Source: an uncultured Lachnospiraceae bacterium
GTDB lineage: Bacteria > Bacillota > Clostridia > Lachnospirales > Lachnospiraceae
DNA: 8,078 nt
Reading direction: 5' to 3'
NCBI GenBank assembly: GCA_905201915.1
Contig: CAJKQE010000098.1
Location: 1 to 8,078 of the forward strand
Both the position numbers and the translations under genes were made by a program. The notes beneath the pieces were generated by a model. It did not search any database and was not told the origin of the DNA. It worked only from the letters and a program-made list of their open reading frames with translations. Below are positions 1 to 5,702 of this stretch, piece after piece. Numbering within the stretch: the stretch's first letter is position 1; every line of letters begins with the position of its first letter.

Positions 1-30
1 ATACCTTAATTATATCAGATATATGATTTT

Positions 31-206
31 ACGACCACTTTTTCAGTGGCGTCCTGCAAGTGGTGAGTAATAACAAGTCTTTCTCAGTGGGAGTACAATC
101 TCCGACTGAGATAAACGCTCCGCGGGGATGTGCAGTGATTCTGAGAAGAATATGTCAGCTTTCGCTGACCAGAATCACGCACCAAGTCTCACGTGCGTTC
201 GACTTG
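31..206 (+). ncRNA. Candidate structured leader RNA with competing helices
   Basis: I do not recognise a named RNA family, but the segment is full of strong helices. One hairpin is CCACT 35-39 with AGTGG 45-49. A second pairs 82-88 with 105-111 and continues as GGAG 90-93 with CTCC 100-103. A third, very stable, pairs 135-143 with 170-178 (nine base pairs), extends outward as GTGC 130-133 with GCAC 179-182, and inward as GTCAGC 154-159 with GCTGAC 164-169 under a four-base loop; a ten-base bulge lies on its 5' side. GACTTG 201-206 can pair either with CAAGTC 74-79, closing the whole domain, or with a second CAAGTC at 183-188. GCAC 179-182 can also pair with GTGC 193-196. No U-tract follows, so it looks like a cis-acting leader ending shortly before the AGGAGG at 215-220. 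Alternatives are the tail of a mobile-element RNA whose gene lies left of the window, or an ncRNA unrelated to the kinase. Pairing was done by eye. Confidence 0.45.
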
Positions 207-214
207 AATAAAAC

Positions 215-294
215 AGGAGGTTGACAAGGAGATGTATAGAGAAATATATTTGACAGACAGACAGACAGACAGACAGACAGGAGATTTAATATGA
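215..294 (+). CDS. 20-codon upstream ORF spanning the GACA repeat
   Basis: AGGAGG at 215-220 precedes ATG 232 by 11 bases, slightly long but usable. The frame runs 20 codons to TGA 292-294; its middle is a Thr-Asp-Arg-Gln repeat encoded by the GACA units. Its stop overlaps the kinase start as ATGA (291-294), the usual geometry of translational coupling. The likely role, if translated, is to deliver ribosomes to the kinase start; the peptide itself need have no function. Because the repeat unit is four bases, each gain or loss of a unit changes the frame. Against it: a good promoter (221-250) overlaps its start, so a transcript made from that promoter would lack its ATG, and only RNA from further upstream would carry it. 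The start coordinate given includes the ribosome binding site. Confidence 0.35.
221..250 (+). promoter_or_regulatory. Candidate sigma-A promoter for the sensor kinase
   Basis: TTGACA at 221-226 is a perfect -35 hexamer. TATATT at 245-250, one base off consensus, follows after an 18-base spacer. Transcription would start near 256-258, inside the GACA repeat, giving a leader of about 35 bases containing only the repeat and the kinase ribosome binding site. This competes with the model in which a longer transcript carries the structured RNA and the small upstream frame; both could operate. Confidence 0.5.
252..280 (+). repeat. (GACA)7 tetranucleotide microsatellite
   Basis: Seven perfect GACA units plus one further G run from 252 to 280. 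The last bases of the tract form part of the kinase Shine-Dalgarno AGGAG (279-283), which sits seven bases before ATG 291. Perfect tetranucleotide tracts of this length are prone to slipped-strand mispairing, and in other bacteria such tracts are classic contingency loci. Unit changes would leave the Shine-Dalgarno intact but change the frame of the upstream reading frame, the leader length and the initially transcribed sequence. Confidence 0.95.
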
Positions 295-3119
295 TTTCGA
301 GAGCTAAGAAATATGTGGCAGTATTACTGACTTTTGTATGCGTGTGTATGATATTTTCTCCCCAGACTGCATATGCAGCCGAGGACAGTTCGCAGCATGA
401 AACTGTCAAAGTCGGTTTCTTTGCCATGGATGGTTATCATGTGATGGATGAAGAAGGCAACCGCAGCGGGTATGGCTATGATTTTCTTCGGCTGATGGCC
501 CGTTATTGGGATGTAGATTACGAATATGTCGGATATGATAAGAGCTGGGATGATATGCAGCAGATGCTTGAAGATGGCGAGATTGATATGGTAACATCTG
601 CCCGCAAAACACCGGACAGAGAAGAAAAGTTTGATTTTTCACGTCCAATCGGAACCAATTATGGGATGCTGACCGTCCGCAGTGACAACAGCACGATTGT
701 GGACGGCAATTACAGCACTTACAACGGTATGCGTGTGGCGCTTTTGAACGGAAACACCCGGAATGAAGAGTTTGCGGATTTTGCAGACGACAAAGGATTT
801 ACATATGTTCCATCTTATTTTGATACGACCACAGAAATGGATGAAGCCCTTCAGAGCGAAAAAGTTGATGCGATTGTTACCAGTTCTCTGAGAAAAACAA
901 ACAATGAGCGAATCGTGGAGAAATTTGGCAGCAGCGATTTCTATGTCATTGTTAAAAAGGGCAATACAGAATTGCTGAATGAGATCAATTATGCGATCGA
1001 TCAGATGAATGCGGTTGAGGGTGACTGGAAAACGACGCTTTACAATAAAAATTATGAAAGCATAGAAACTAAGAATCTGGAATATACGGAGAAAGAAAAA
1101 AGTATTATTTCACAGTATTCCAAGGACAACCCGCTTCATGTTCTGTGTGATCCGACCCGTTATCCATATTCTTATAATGAAAATGGTGAGATGAAGGGTA
1201 TTATCCCGGATTACTTCCGGAAAATTGCAGACTATGCCGGGATTTCCTATGAGTTTCTTACACCTGCTACCAGAGATGAGTATATTGCTTATCAGAAAAA
1301 TACGGAAACAACAGATATGAGCATCGATGCACGCCTGGAAACAGATAACTATGCTGAGACGAAAAAATGGGGGATTACTGCACCTTTCATTACGATGCAG
1401 CTGGCAAGGGTGACACGGCGTGACTTTGATGGAAAAATTAATGTTGTTGCTACTGTTGACCAGACAGCATCGAATTCAATTGCAGATGCAATGGCACCCG
1501 GTGCAGAAAAACTGATGTGCAGTACCCGACAGGAAATGATGGAAGCTGTCCGTGAGGGTAAAGCAGATGCTGCCTTCGTCTACTATTACATGGCACAGGC
1601 GTTTGTGAACAGTGACACTACGGGCACCATGACATATACTCTGCTGGAACAGCCTACATTCACCTACCGCATGGTAATTTCATCAACTGAGAACCATGCG
1701 CTGGCTGGTATTCTGACGAAAGCAATGTATGCCATGCCCCAAAATCTTGTTGAAGATCTTGCAGCACAGTATACCACATACAAAGCAACAGAGATGACAT
1801 TTGTTGACTGGATCCGTCTGCATCCTGTTGTTACTGTTTTGGCTCTTCTTATTTTTGGATGGCTGCTGACTGCTATGGCTGTGATAATGGTGCGTCTCAG
1901 TGCAAGAAAAAAAACTCAGAAGACGGCCCAGGAGAAAGCTGAGGAAATGGCGGAACTGGCAGAGCATGCACAGGCTGCAAACAAGGCAAAAACAGCATTT
2001 CTGTCACATATGTCCCATGATATGAGGACACCGATGAATGCAATCATAGGATTTACCGGTATTGCAATGAAAAACAATCCGTCAGACGAAGTGAAAAATT
2101 GTCTGGAAAAGATTGACGAAAGCTCAGAGCATTTACTGTCGCTGATCAATGATGTATTAGATCTGACCCGCATCGAAAGTGGAAAAGTGAATTACAATCC
2201 GGTACCGGCGGATGTGAAAAACATTACAGATTCTGCATTGGATATTACAAAAGGCTTTCTTACGAACAGGGATATCAACTTTAAGATTCAGCGTGAAGAA
2301 GCAAAGATTCCAAATGTACTTGCGGATCCTGCACGCCTGTGTGATGTGCTGGTCAATATTCTGAGCAATGCCGTGAAATTCACTCCGGATGGAGGGACGA
2401 TTACATTTGAAGCCCGGTGTCAGGAAAAGGACGGGGATGGATATATAAATATGCGTTACCGCATTTCGGATACTGGTATTGGCATGAGTGAGGAATTTAC
2501 AAAAGAAGTTTTTGAGGAATTTGTACAGGAAGATTCCGGTGTGAGAACGCAGTACCATGGAGTTGGACTGGGGATGGCTATCGTAAAGAAGTATGTAGAT
2601 ATGATGGATGGGACCATTTCCGTGCAAAGTAAAAAGCATGAGGGAACCACATTTACTGTGGATATTCCTTTGGAAATTACAGATAAGGAATGTAATAAGT
2701 CAGACACAGGTATTTCTGAAAAGGTGAATCTTACAGGTGTGAATGTCCTTCTTGCAGAGGATAATGAATTGAATGCAGAGATTGCTGCCGTGCAGTTGGA
2801 AGAGTTCGGGATGAATGTAGAAAGAGCTGTGGATGGAAAGAATGCTGTTGAGATTTTCAGAAATCATCCGGAAGGCACATTTGATGTAATCCTGATGGAT
2901 ATCATGATGCCTGAAATGAATGGTTATGAAGCAGCAAAAGCAATCAGGGCAATGAATGACAGACCAGATGGAAAAAACATTCCTATTATAGCAATGACAG
3001 CTAATTCATTTGCAGAAGATGTTCAGGCATCACTGGATGCAGGAATGAACGCACATTTGTCAAAGCCGATTGTGATTGATGAAGTTATAAAAACGATTTT
3101 AAGGTATGTATATAATTGA
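291..3119 (+). CDS. BvgS-like hybrid sensor histidine kinase with two solute-binding sensor domains
   Basis: A 942-residue membrane kinase predicted to sense a small extracellular ligand and relay phosphate internally. Residues 1-30 are a signal peptide (lysines at 6-7, hydrophobic core, AYA before the cleavage point). Two bacterial solute-binding family 3 type domains follow, about 38-260 and 281-500, of the kind that bind amino acids and related compounds. A membrane helix spans about 512-534, then a charged coiled segment leads to the HisKA box with phospho-acceptor His576 in HDMRTP. The ATPase domain shows the N box (Asn689, Asn693), G1 DTGIGM (727-732) and G2 GVGLGM (757-762). The receiver has Glu823/Asp824, phospho-acceptor Asp870, Thr903 and Lys925, so all key residues are present. 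There is no HPt or DNA-binding domain, so a separate phosphotransfer protein or regulator must act downstream; none is next to it. The start is fixed by AGGAG at 279-283. No clear terminator follows. Architecture resembles BvgS/EvgS; the ligand is unknown. Confidence 0.93.
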   Translation: MISRAKKYVAVLLTFVCVCMIFSPQTAYAAEDSSQHETVKVGFFAMDGYHVMDEEGNRSGYGYDFLRLMARYWDVDYEYVGYDKSWDDMQQMLEDGEIDMVTSARKTPDREEKFDFSRPIGTNYGMLTVRSDNSTIVDGNYSTYNGMRVALLNGNTRNEEFADFADDKGFTYVPSYFDTTTEMDEALQSEKVDAIVTSSLRKTNNERIVEKFGSSDFYVIVKKGNTELLNEINYAIDQMNAVEGDWKTTLYNKNYESIETKNLEYTEKEKSIISQYSKDNPLHVLCDPTRYPYSYNENGEMKGIIPDYFRKIADYAGISYEFLTPATRDEYIAYQKNTETTDMSIDARLETDNYAETKKWGITAPFITMQLARVTRRDFDGKINVVATVDQTASNSIADAMAPGAEKLMCSTRQEMMEAVREGKADAAFVYYYMAQAFVNSDTTGTMTYTLLEQPTFTYRMVISSTENHALAGILTKAMYAMPQNLVEDLAAQYTTYKATEMTFVDWIRLHPVVTVLALLIFGWLLTAMAVIMVRLSARKKTQKTAQEKAEEMAELAEHAQAANKAKTAFLSHMSHDMRTPMNAIIGFTGIAMKNNPSDEVKNCLEKIDESSEHLLSLINDVLDLTRIESGKVNYNPVPADVKNITDSALDITKGFLTNRDINFKIQREEAKIPNVLADPARLCDVLVNILSNAVKFTPDGGTITFEARCQEKDGDGYINMRYRISDTGIGMSEEFTKEVFEEFVQEDSGVRTQYHGVGLGMAIVKKYVDMMDGTISVQSKKHEGTTFTVDIPLEITDKECNKSDTGISEKVNLTGVNVLLAEDNELNAEIAAVQLEEFGMNVERAVDGKNAVEIFRNHPEGTFDVILMDIMMPEMNGYEAAKAIRAMNDRPDGKNIPIIAMTANSFAEDVQASLDAGMNAHLSKPIVIDEVIKTILRYVYN

Positions 3120-3444
3120 TTCGCAGAGGTTCATGAATTACGTATCCTAAGAGACATTCAGAGTGGAATTACACTGGAAACACTTATGGTAAAAAAACAT
3201 AAGAAAACGCCGGAAGTAAGTCTGAATTGATTTCGGGAGCATCGAGCAGCGCAGAGAAATTTTGCTGAATGACTTTGCTTTTACCTTTTTCTCCGGTTGG
3301 CATACTGGTGGCAGCTTCTTTTGTGGAAAAACAGTATAAAATAGTTCTTTGGAACGAATACTTGAATTGCGGATTCTGTATATTTCAAATATCCATCAGT
3401 ATACTAATTTTAGACCGAATTATCGTTCTAAAGGAGGTGTTACG
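3120..3444 (+). other. Intergenic region without a convincing gene; possible gene fragment at 3120-3230
   Basis: The kinase frame stays open for 36 further codons past its TGA, ending at TGA 3228-3230. That peptide has a protein-like composition (for example RILRDIQSGITLETL) but no start codon or ribosome binding site of its own, so it could be the tail of a deleted gene or a former kinase extension. From 3231 to about 3395 I see no gene, hairpin terminator or repeat worth naming. The right end holds the regulatory elements of the XRE gene. Confidence 0.4.
3400..3437 (+). promoter_or_regulatory. -10 box, operator-like inverted repeat and RBS of the XRE gene
   Basis: TATACT at 3400-3405 is a good -10 box, but the matching -35 region is poor. 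A 22-base inverted repeat lies at 3410-3431: TTAGA-C-CG, a six-base centre, then CG-T-TCTAA, broken by a single mismatched pair. It would cover the transcription start predicted from the -10 box and abuts AAAGGAGG at 3430-3437. XRE proteins bind such dyads as dimers, so autorepression is a reasonable inference. The weak -35 would suit a promoter needing help or giving low expression. Confidence 0.45.
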
Positions 3445-3762
3445 ATGGACTTGAAAGTAGTAGGTCAGCGGATCAAGGAAGCAAGAGAGGCAAAAAATCT
3501 TACGCAGGAAGAATTAGCTGCACTGGTAGATTTAAGTTCCACACATGTCAGTGTAATTGAAAGAGGGCTGAAAGTAACAAAGTTGGATACTTTTGTGGCA
3601 ATTGCCAATGCACTGGATGTTTCAGCAGATACACTTCTGGTGGATGTTATGACACACTCTGTAACTGGAGTAACAAACGAATTGGCTGGCAGAATATCGG
3701 CACTTCCGATGAAAGAGCAGAAAAAGGTTTTTAAAGTGCTGCAGGTATTGATAGAAGAATAG
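3445..3762 (+). CDS. XRE-family helix-turn-helix transcriptional regulator
   Basis: A 105-residue cytoplasmic DNA-binding protein. Residues about 6-60 form a Cro/C1-type helix-turn-helix: VGQRIKEAREAKNLTQEELA, then a recognition segment around SSTHVSVIERG, then the TKLDTFVAIANALDVSADTLL closing helices typical of the family. The C-terminal 40 residues are a short helical tail with no enzymatic domain, perhaps for dimerisation. An in-frame start exists further upstream at 3349, but ATG 3445 has AAAGGAGG seven bases before it and begins right at the domain, so I use it. A dyad across its transcription start suggests autoregulation, and a strong terminator ends it, so it is monocistronic. Targets are unknown. 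It may be an orphan from a lost phage or conjugative element, given the remnants beside it. Confidence 0.93.
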   Translation: MDLKVVGQRIKEAREAKNLTQEELAALVDLSSTHVSVIERGLKVTKLDTFVAIANALDVSADTLLVDVMTHSVTGVTNELAGRISALPMKEQKKVFKVLQVLIEE

Positions 3763-3770
3763 TTAGATAG

Positions 3771-3796
3771 GAAGAGCGGATAGCTCTTCTTTTTTT
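3771..3796 (+). terminator. Rho-independent terminator of the XRE gene
   Basis: GAAGAGC 3771-3777 pairs perfectly with GCTCTTC 3783-3789 around a five-base loop, followed by seven T residues. It starts nine bases after the XRE stop codon. Confidence 0.93.
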
Positions 3797-3972
3797 CTTT
3801 ATAGGAAAGTTCTCAAATCTGAAAATATAGGGTATAATGAATGATGAATAAAAAATGGCATAACAAAAGAGCGAGGGTTGGGTTCTAACTTCGCGATGAC
3901 TTTGATTATGAAATTTTTTGTTTTGTGTGGTCTGCACTATTTGACGATTGAGAAAATATTATGAGTATGGCT
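3797..3972. other. Gene-free stretch beside the transposase stump
   Basis: No gene is supported here. A TATAAT at 3833-3838 lacks a convincing -35, and the ATG at 3841 opens only 15 codons without a ribosome binding site. A small imperfect dyad, GCGA to TCGC around 3870-3894, could be part of the end of the IS91-like element, whose termini carry short hairpins, but this is too weak to mark an element boundary. Confidence 0.3.
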
Positions 3973-4260
3973 TCATCCATATCCCATGACCTTTCGGTAT
4001 TGTTCAAATAGTGCAGTTTTTTTGTAATAAACTTCAAACGCAAACATGGATTTGCCACATTTAGGACATTTGAGAGGGTCATATCCAAAAGTCAGAAGAA
4101 TCATGTTCTGCCAGTTATAAAACTTACAAAGGTATCTGTGCTTTTCAGATGAAATACATTTGTGAAGTTTTGATTCCTGTTTATGGTGTTTAGCATAGAT
4201 ACCATAATAACGAAGCATTTTGAAGTGTTTTTCTGGGATATGTACAATTAGTCTTTTTAT
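3973..4260 (-). pseudogene. C-terminal remnant of an IS91-family (Y2) transposase
   Basis: Read on the minus strand, the frame gives IKRLIVHIPEKHFKMLRYYG at its left edge, then a basic stretch, then FGYDPLKCPKCGKSMFAFE and a short tail ending at TGA (3973-3975). This matches the C-terminal portion of Transposase_32/IS91-type rolling-circle transposases, including the CPKC zinc-ligand pair near the end. The catalytic HUH and tyrosine motifs, normally well upstream, are absent: recognisable protein ends near 4260 although the frame stays open by chance beyond it. The stump of about 95 residues cannot transpose by itself. An ATG at 4216-4218 lies within the homologous part and is not the original start. 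It marks an old insertion that was deleted from its 5' side, probably when the neighbouring DNA arrived. Confidence 0.75.
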
Positions 4261-4271
4261 TATGGAAATGA

Positions 4272-4391
4272 GAAGAAAATGACGATATAATAAATAGTAT
4301 ATCAGATATAGAAGAAATGGAAAATGCCCGCAGGAAATTGGAGAAAGGGCAGAAGAAGCCAGTGAGCCAGAAAATGTTTAAAGTGGTTTAG
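4272..4391 (+). pseudogene. Start-less coding tail of unknown family
   Basis: An open frame begins right after a TGA at 4269-4271 and ends at TAG 4389-4391. The peptide is strongly charged and helix-like, with a core RRKLEKGQKKPVSQKMF, which looks more like coding sequence than chance. The only ATG (4317) has no Shine-Dalgarno and leaves 24 codons. It begins at about the point where the transposase homology stops, so it may be the 3' end of a gene cut by the same rearrangement. I do not recognise the family. Between 4392 and 4477 nothing else is visible. Confidence 0.3.
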
Positions 4392-4494
4392 AAAAATATC
4401 AAATGCAGCCTAAGTCAGAAATGGCTTGTGCGTGTTTATGGTTGTATACAGAAGTGTCAAGATGCTGTGTGATTATGAAAGGAAGCGATCAGAC

Positions 4495-5351
4495 ATGAAA
4501 AAAATAACAATTGATAATACGGGGTATGTGGTATATGGAAATAATGAAAAAAAAGATAACTTAAAACCACATATTGAAGTTGCAGAAACAGGAATAGTTC
4601 CAGAGGGAAAACAGAGAGGATTACTTTTGTTATATTTAGAGGAAAAAGGAATAGAACCAATTCAAGGAGCAACTACATACTGGTGTATAAATAAAATATT
4701 AAAAATGGATAATTTGAAAGTTTTTGATAAAAAAATTGTAAAACAAAAAAAATCCTCGTCAAAAAAAATATATTTGCCTATTACAGCAGAAAATATAGAA
4801 GAACAGCACCGTTTAGTAGAAGAAAGTGCAAACTATGGTAAGGAAGGTTTAATAATTAGAGAGGTTCTGAATGCGTATCCAAAGCATGACGATTTAAATA
4901 CAATCGCAATGAAATTGCTGTAATAGATGTGACAAATTCTACGCATTTGTCACAGTATAAGAGTCAATTATCGTTATATGATTTGGCAAAAGTAATTTTG
5001 GATATTCCTGCTTTTGATGTTAGATTGGCAGCAGGTGATCCTGAACTTGTGAATATTATTGCTAAGAATGTAGGGGCAATCAATATGTTTTCTTTTGCTT
5101 CTAAGTATTGTACATATCACAATGTAGAGGTTTATCACAGGGATGATTATTCGATATTTGATGGAATTGTAAAAGAGTCACTACCTAACTATGTTGATGG
5201 ACTGTCTAAACATAAATTAGATGTTTGGAGATCGGAATATAATTATGTAGCGTTTAATGAATGCATTGGAGGATTATTAGACGAGTATAATATTCACATC
5301 CCATTCAGGAGAAGAAAATTCGATCATTTTTTATGGTATGCCAATAGGTAG
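4495..5351 (+). pseudogene. Uncharacterised gene split by a probable one-base deletion
   Basis: Two adjacent frames appear to be one gene. The first, ATG 4495 to TAA 4921-4923 (142 residues), has AAAGGAAG nine bases before its start. The second, ending at TAG 5349-5351 (140 residues from GTG 4929), has no ribosome binding site. Its frame is already open from 4890, overlapping the end of the first. Adding one A to the AAA at 4912-4914 joins them into 285 codons, with the junction reading AMK-IAVIDVTNST. The N-terminal half is basic with KIV-KQKK and KSSSKKIYLP stretches. The C-terminal half has a conserved-looking core, FSFASKYCTYHN then RDDYSIFDGIV, and ends in RRRKFDHFLWY. I do not recognise a characterised function. 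From unverified memory, intact relatives carry this C-terminal module joined to such an N-terminus. The gene is more AT-rich than the kinase, suggesting acquisition. A sequencing error or two coupled genes are the alternatives. Confidence 0.5.
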
Positions 5352-5355
5352 AGGT

Positions 5356-5496
5356 ATGAAAGTGGAAATCAAAGAAACTTCTGGATATGGATTGGTTCGT
5401 ATAACAGAATATGAAGTAGGGCTGATAAATTATTTGTATTTAGTCAGTTGTACAGTTAGGTCTTTCGATGGCAGACTTAGAACTGCTGTCGATTGA
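5356..5496 (+). CDS. Small hypothetical ORF, 46 residues
   Basis: ATG 5356 follows the preceding stop by four bases and the frame runs to TGA 5494-5496. The beginning, MKVEIKETSGYGLVRITEY, looks protein-like. The purine-rich stretch before the ATG is too close to be a good ribosome binding site, so expression would depend on coupling to the gene before it. It overlaps the next small frame by 29 bases in another phase, and the two may be halves of one decayed gene of about 75 codons. No family recognised. Confidence 0.3.
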   Translation: MKVEIKETSGYGLVRITEYEVGLINYLYLVSCTVRSFDGRLRTAVD

Positions 5497-5584
5497 CCTA
5501 ATCAATGACATGTATGCAGAGAGCAGAAATGATGATTGTAAGTATGCAGAGCTTGCAACGCAGGAAGATTTCGATCGATTTTAA
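5468..5584 (+). CDS. Small acidic protein or gene tail ending in TQEDFDRF
   Basis: ATG 5468 opens 38 codons to TAA 5582-5584, with only a weak AGG seven bases upstream. The peptide is acidic and ends in ELATQEDFDRF. From memory, short acidic proteins with a similar ATQ-x-DFD-x-F ending occur near phage-like and accessory genes in Clostridia, but I cannot verify a family. The frame is open only from 5444, so the start could be a little upstream. Overlap with the previous frame suggests either coupling or a frameshift that separated the two halves. A long hairpin lies 12 bases after the stop and would terminate its transcript. Confidence 0.35.
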   Translation: MADLELLSIDLINDMYAESRNDDCKYAELATQEDFDRF

Positions 5585-5595
5585 TTAGAAAATAA

Positions 5596-5660
5596 AAGCT
5601 CTACATCTTTAAAACCGCGTGTGAGCGTTGTTTTATTAAAAGATGCAGAGCTTCTTCTTT
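5596..5660. terminator. Long bidirectional terminator hairpin
   Basis: AAGCTCT 5596-5602 pairs with AGAGCTT 5647-5653, and CATCTTT 5604-5610 with AAAGATG 5639-5645. AAAAC 5611-5615 can add pairing with GTTTT 5630-5634. T-rich sequence follows on the plus strand and an A-rich stretch precedes on the left, giving a U-rich tail in the minus direction. It lies between converging genes and can serve both the small plus-strand frames and the minus-strand pilin gene. Confidence 0.8.
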
Positions 5661-5667
5661 TATTGAA

Positions 5668-5702
5668 ATTCACCGATTCCAAGGCGATTCACCGATTCCA
5701 AG
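5668..5702. repeat. 19-base tandem duplication across the pilin stop codon
   Basis: The 16-base word ATTCACCGATTCCAAG occurs at 5668-5683 and again at 5687-5702, a period of 19 bases. On the minus strand it encodes LGIGE, then the second copy is read in another phase as PWNR and stop. Without the duplication the protein would end YLGIGE followed by two codons and a TAA, so the event rewrote the last few residues. Confidence 0.9.

Noticed and set aside
1..206. A TPP, purine, lysine, T-box or cobalamin riboswitch
   Set aside because: None of the consensus words of these families occurs in order; only short chance matches such as CTGAGAT were found.
250..255. A second TTGACA at the start of the repeat as a -35 box
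   Set aside because: The only -10-like sequence downstream (TAATAT at 287-292) is 31 bases away and overlaps the kinase ATG.
155..427. Minus-strand 90-codon frame with a Leu-Ser-Val-Cys repeat
   Set aside because: The repeat is just the complement of the GACA tract; the frame overlaps the kinase start and has no ribosome binding site.
1683..2707. Four minus-strand frames of 83-160 codons inside the kinase
   Set aside because: All lie opposite well-conserved kinase codons, none shows a recognisable domain, and they overlap one another.
3269..3454. Plus-strand 61-codon frame before the XRE gene
   Set aside because: No ribosome binding site, crosses the XRE promoter and dyad, and runs into the XRE start in another phase.
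3731..4218. Minus-strand frames at 3731-3937 and 3906-4088
   Set aside because: They overlap the XRE terminator or the transposase remnant in another phase and show no family features.
4426..4494. Upstream GTG start for the unknown 142-residue frame
   Set aside because: AAAGGAAG nine bases before ATG 4495 is a far better initiation signal and the extra residues look non-coding.
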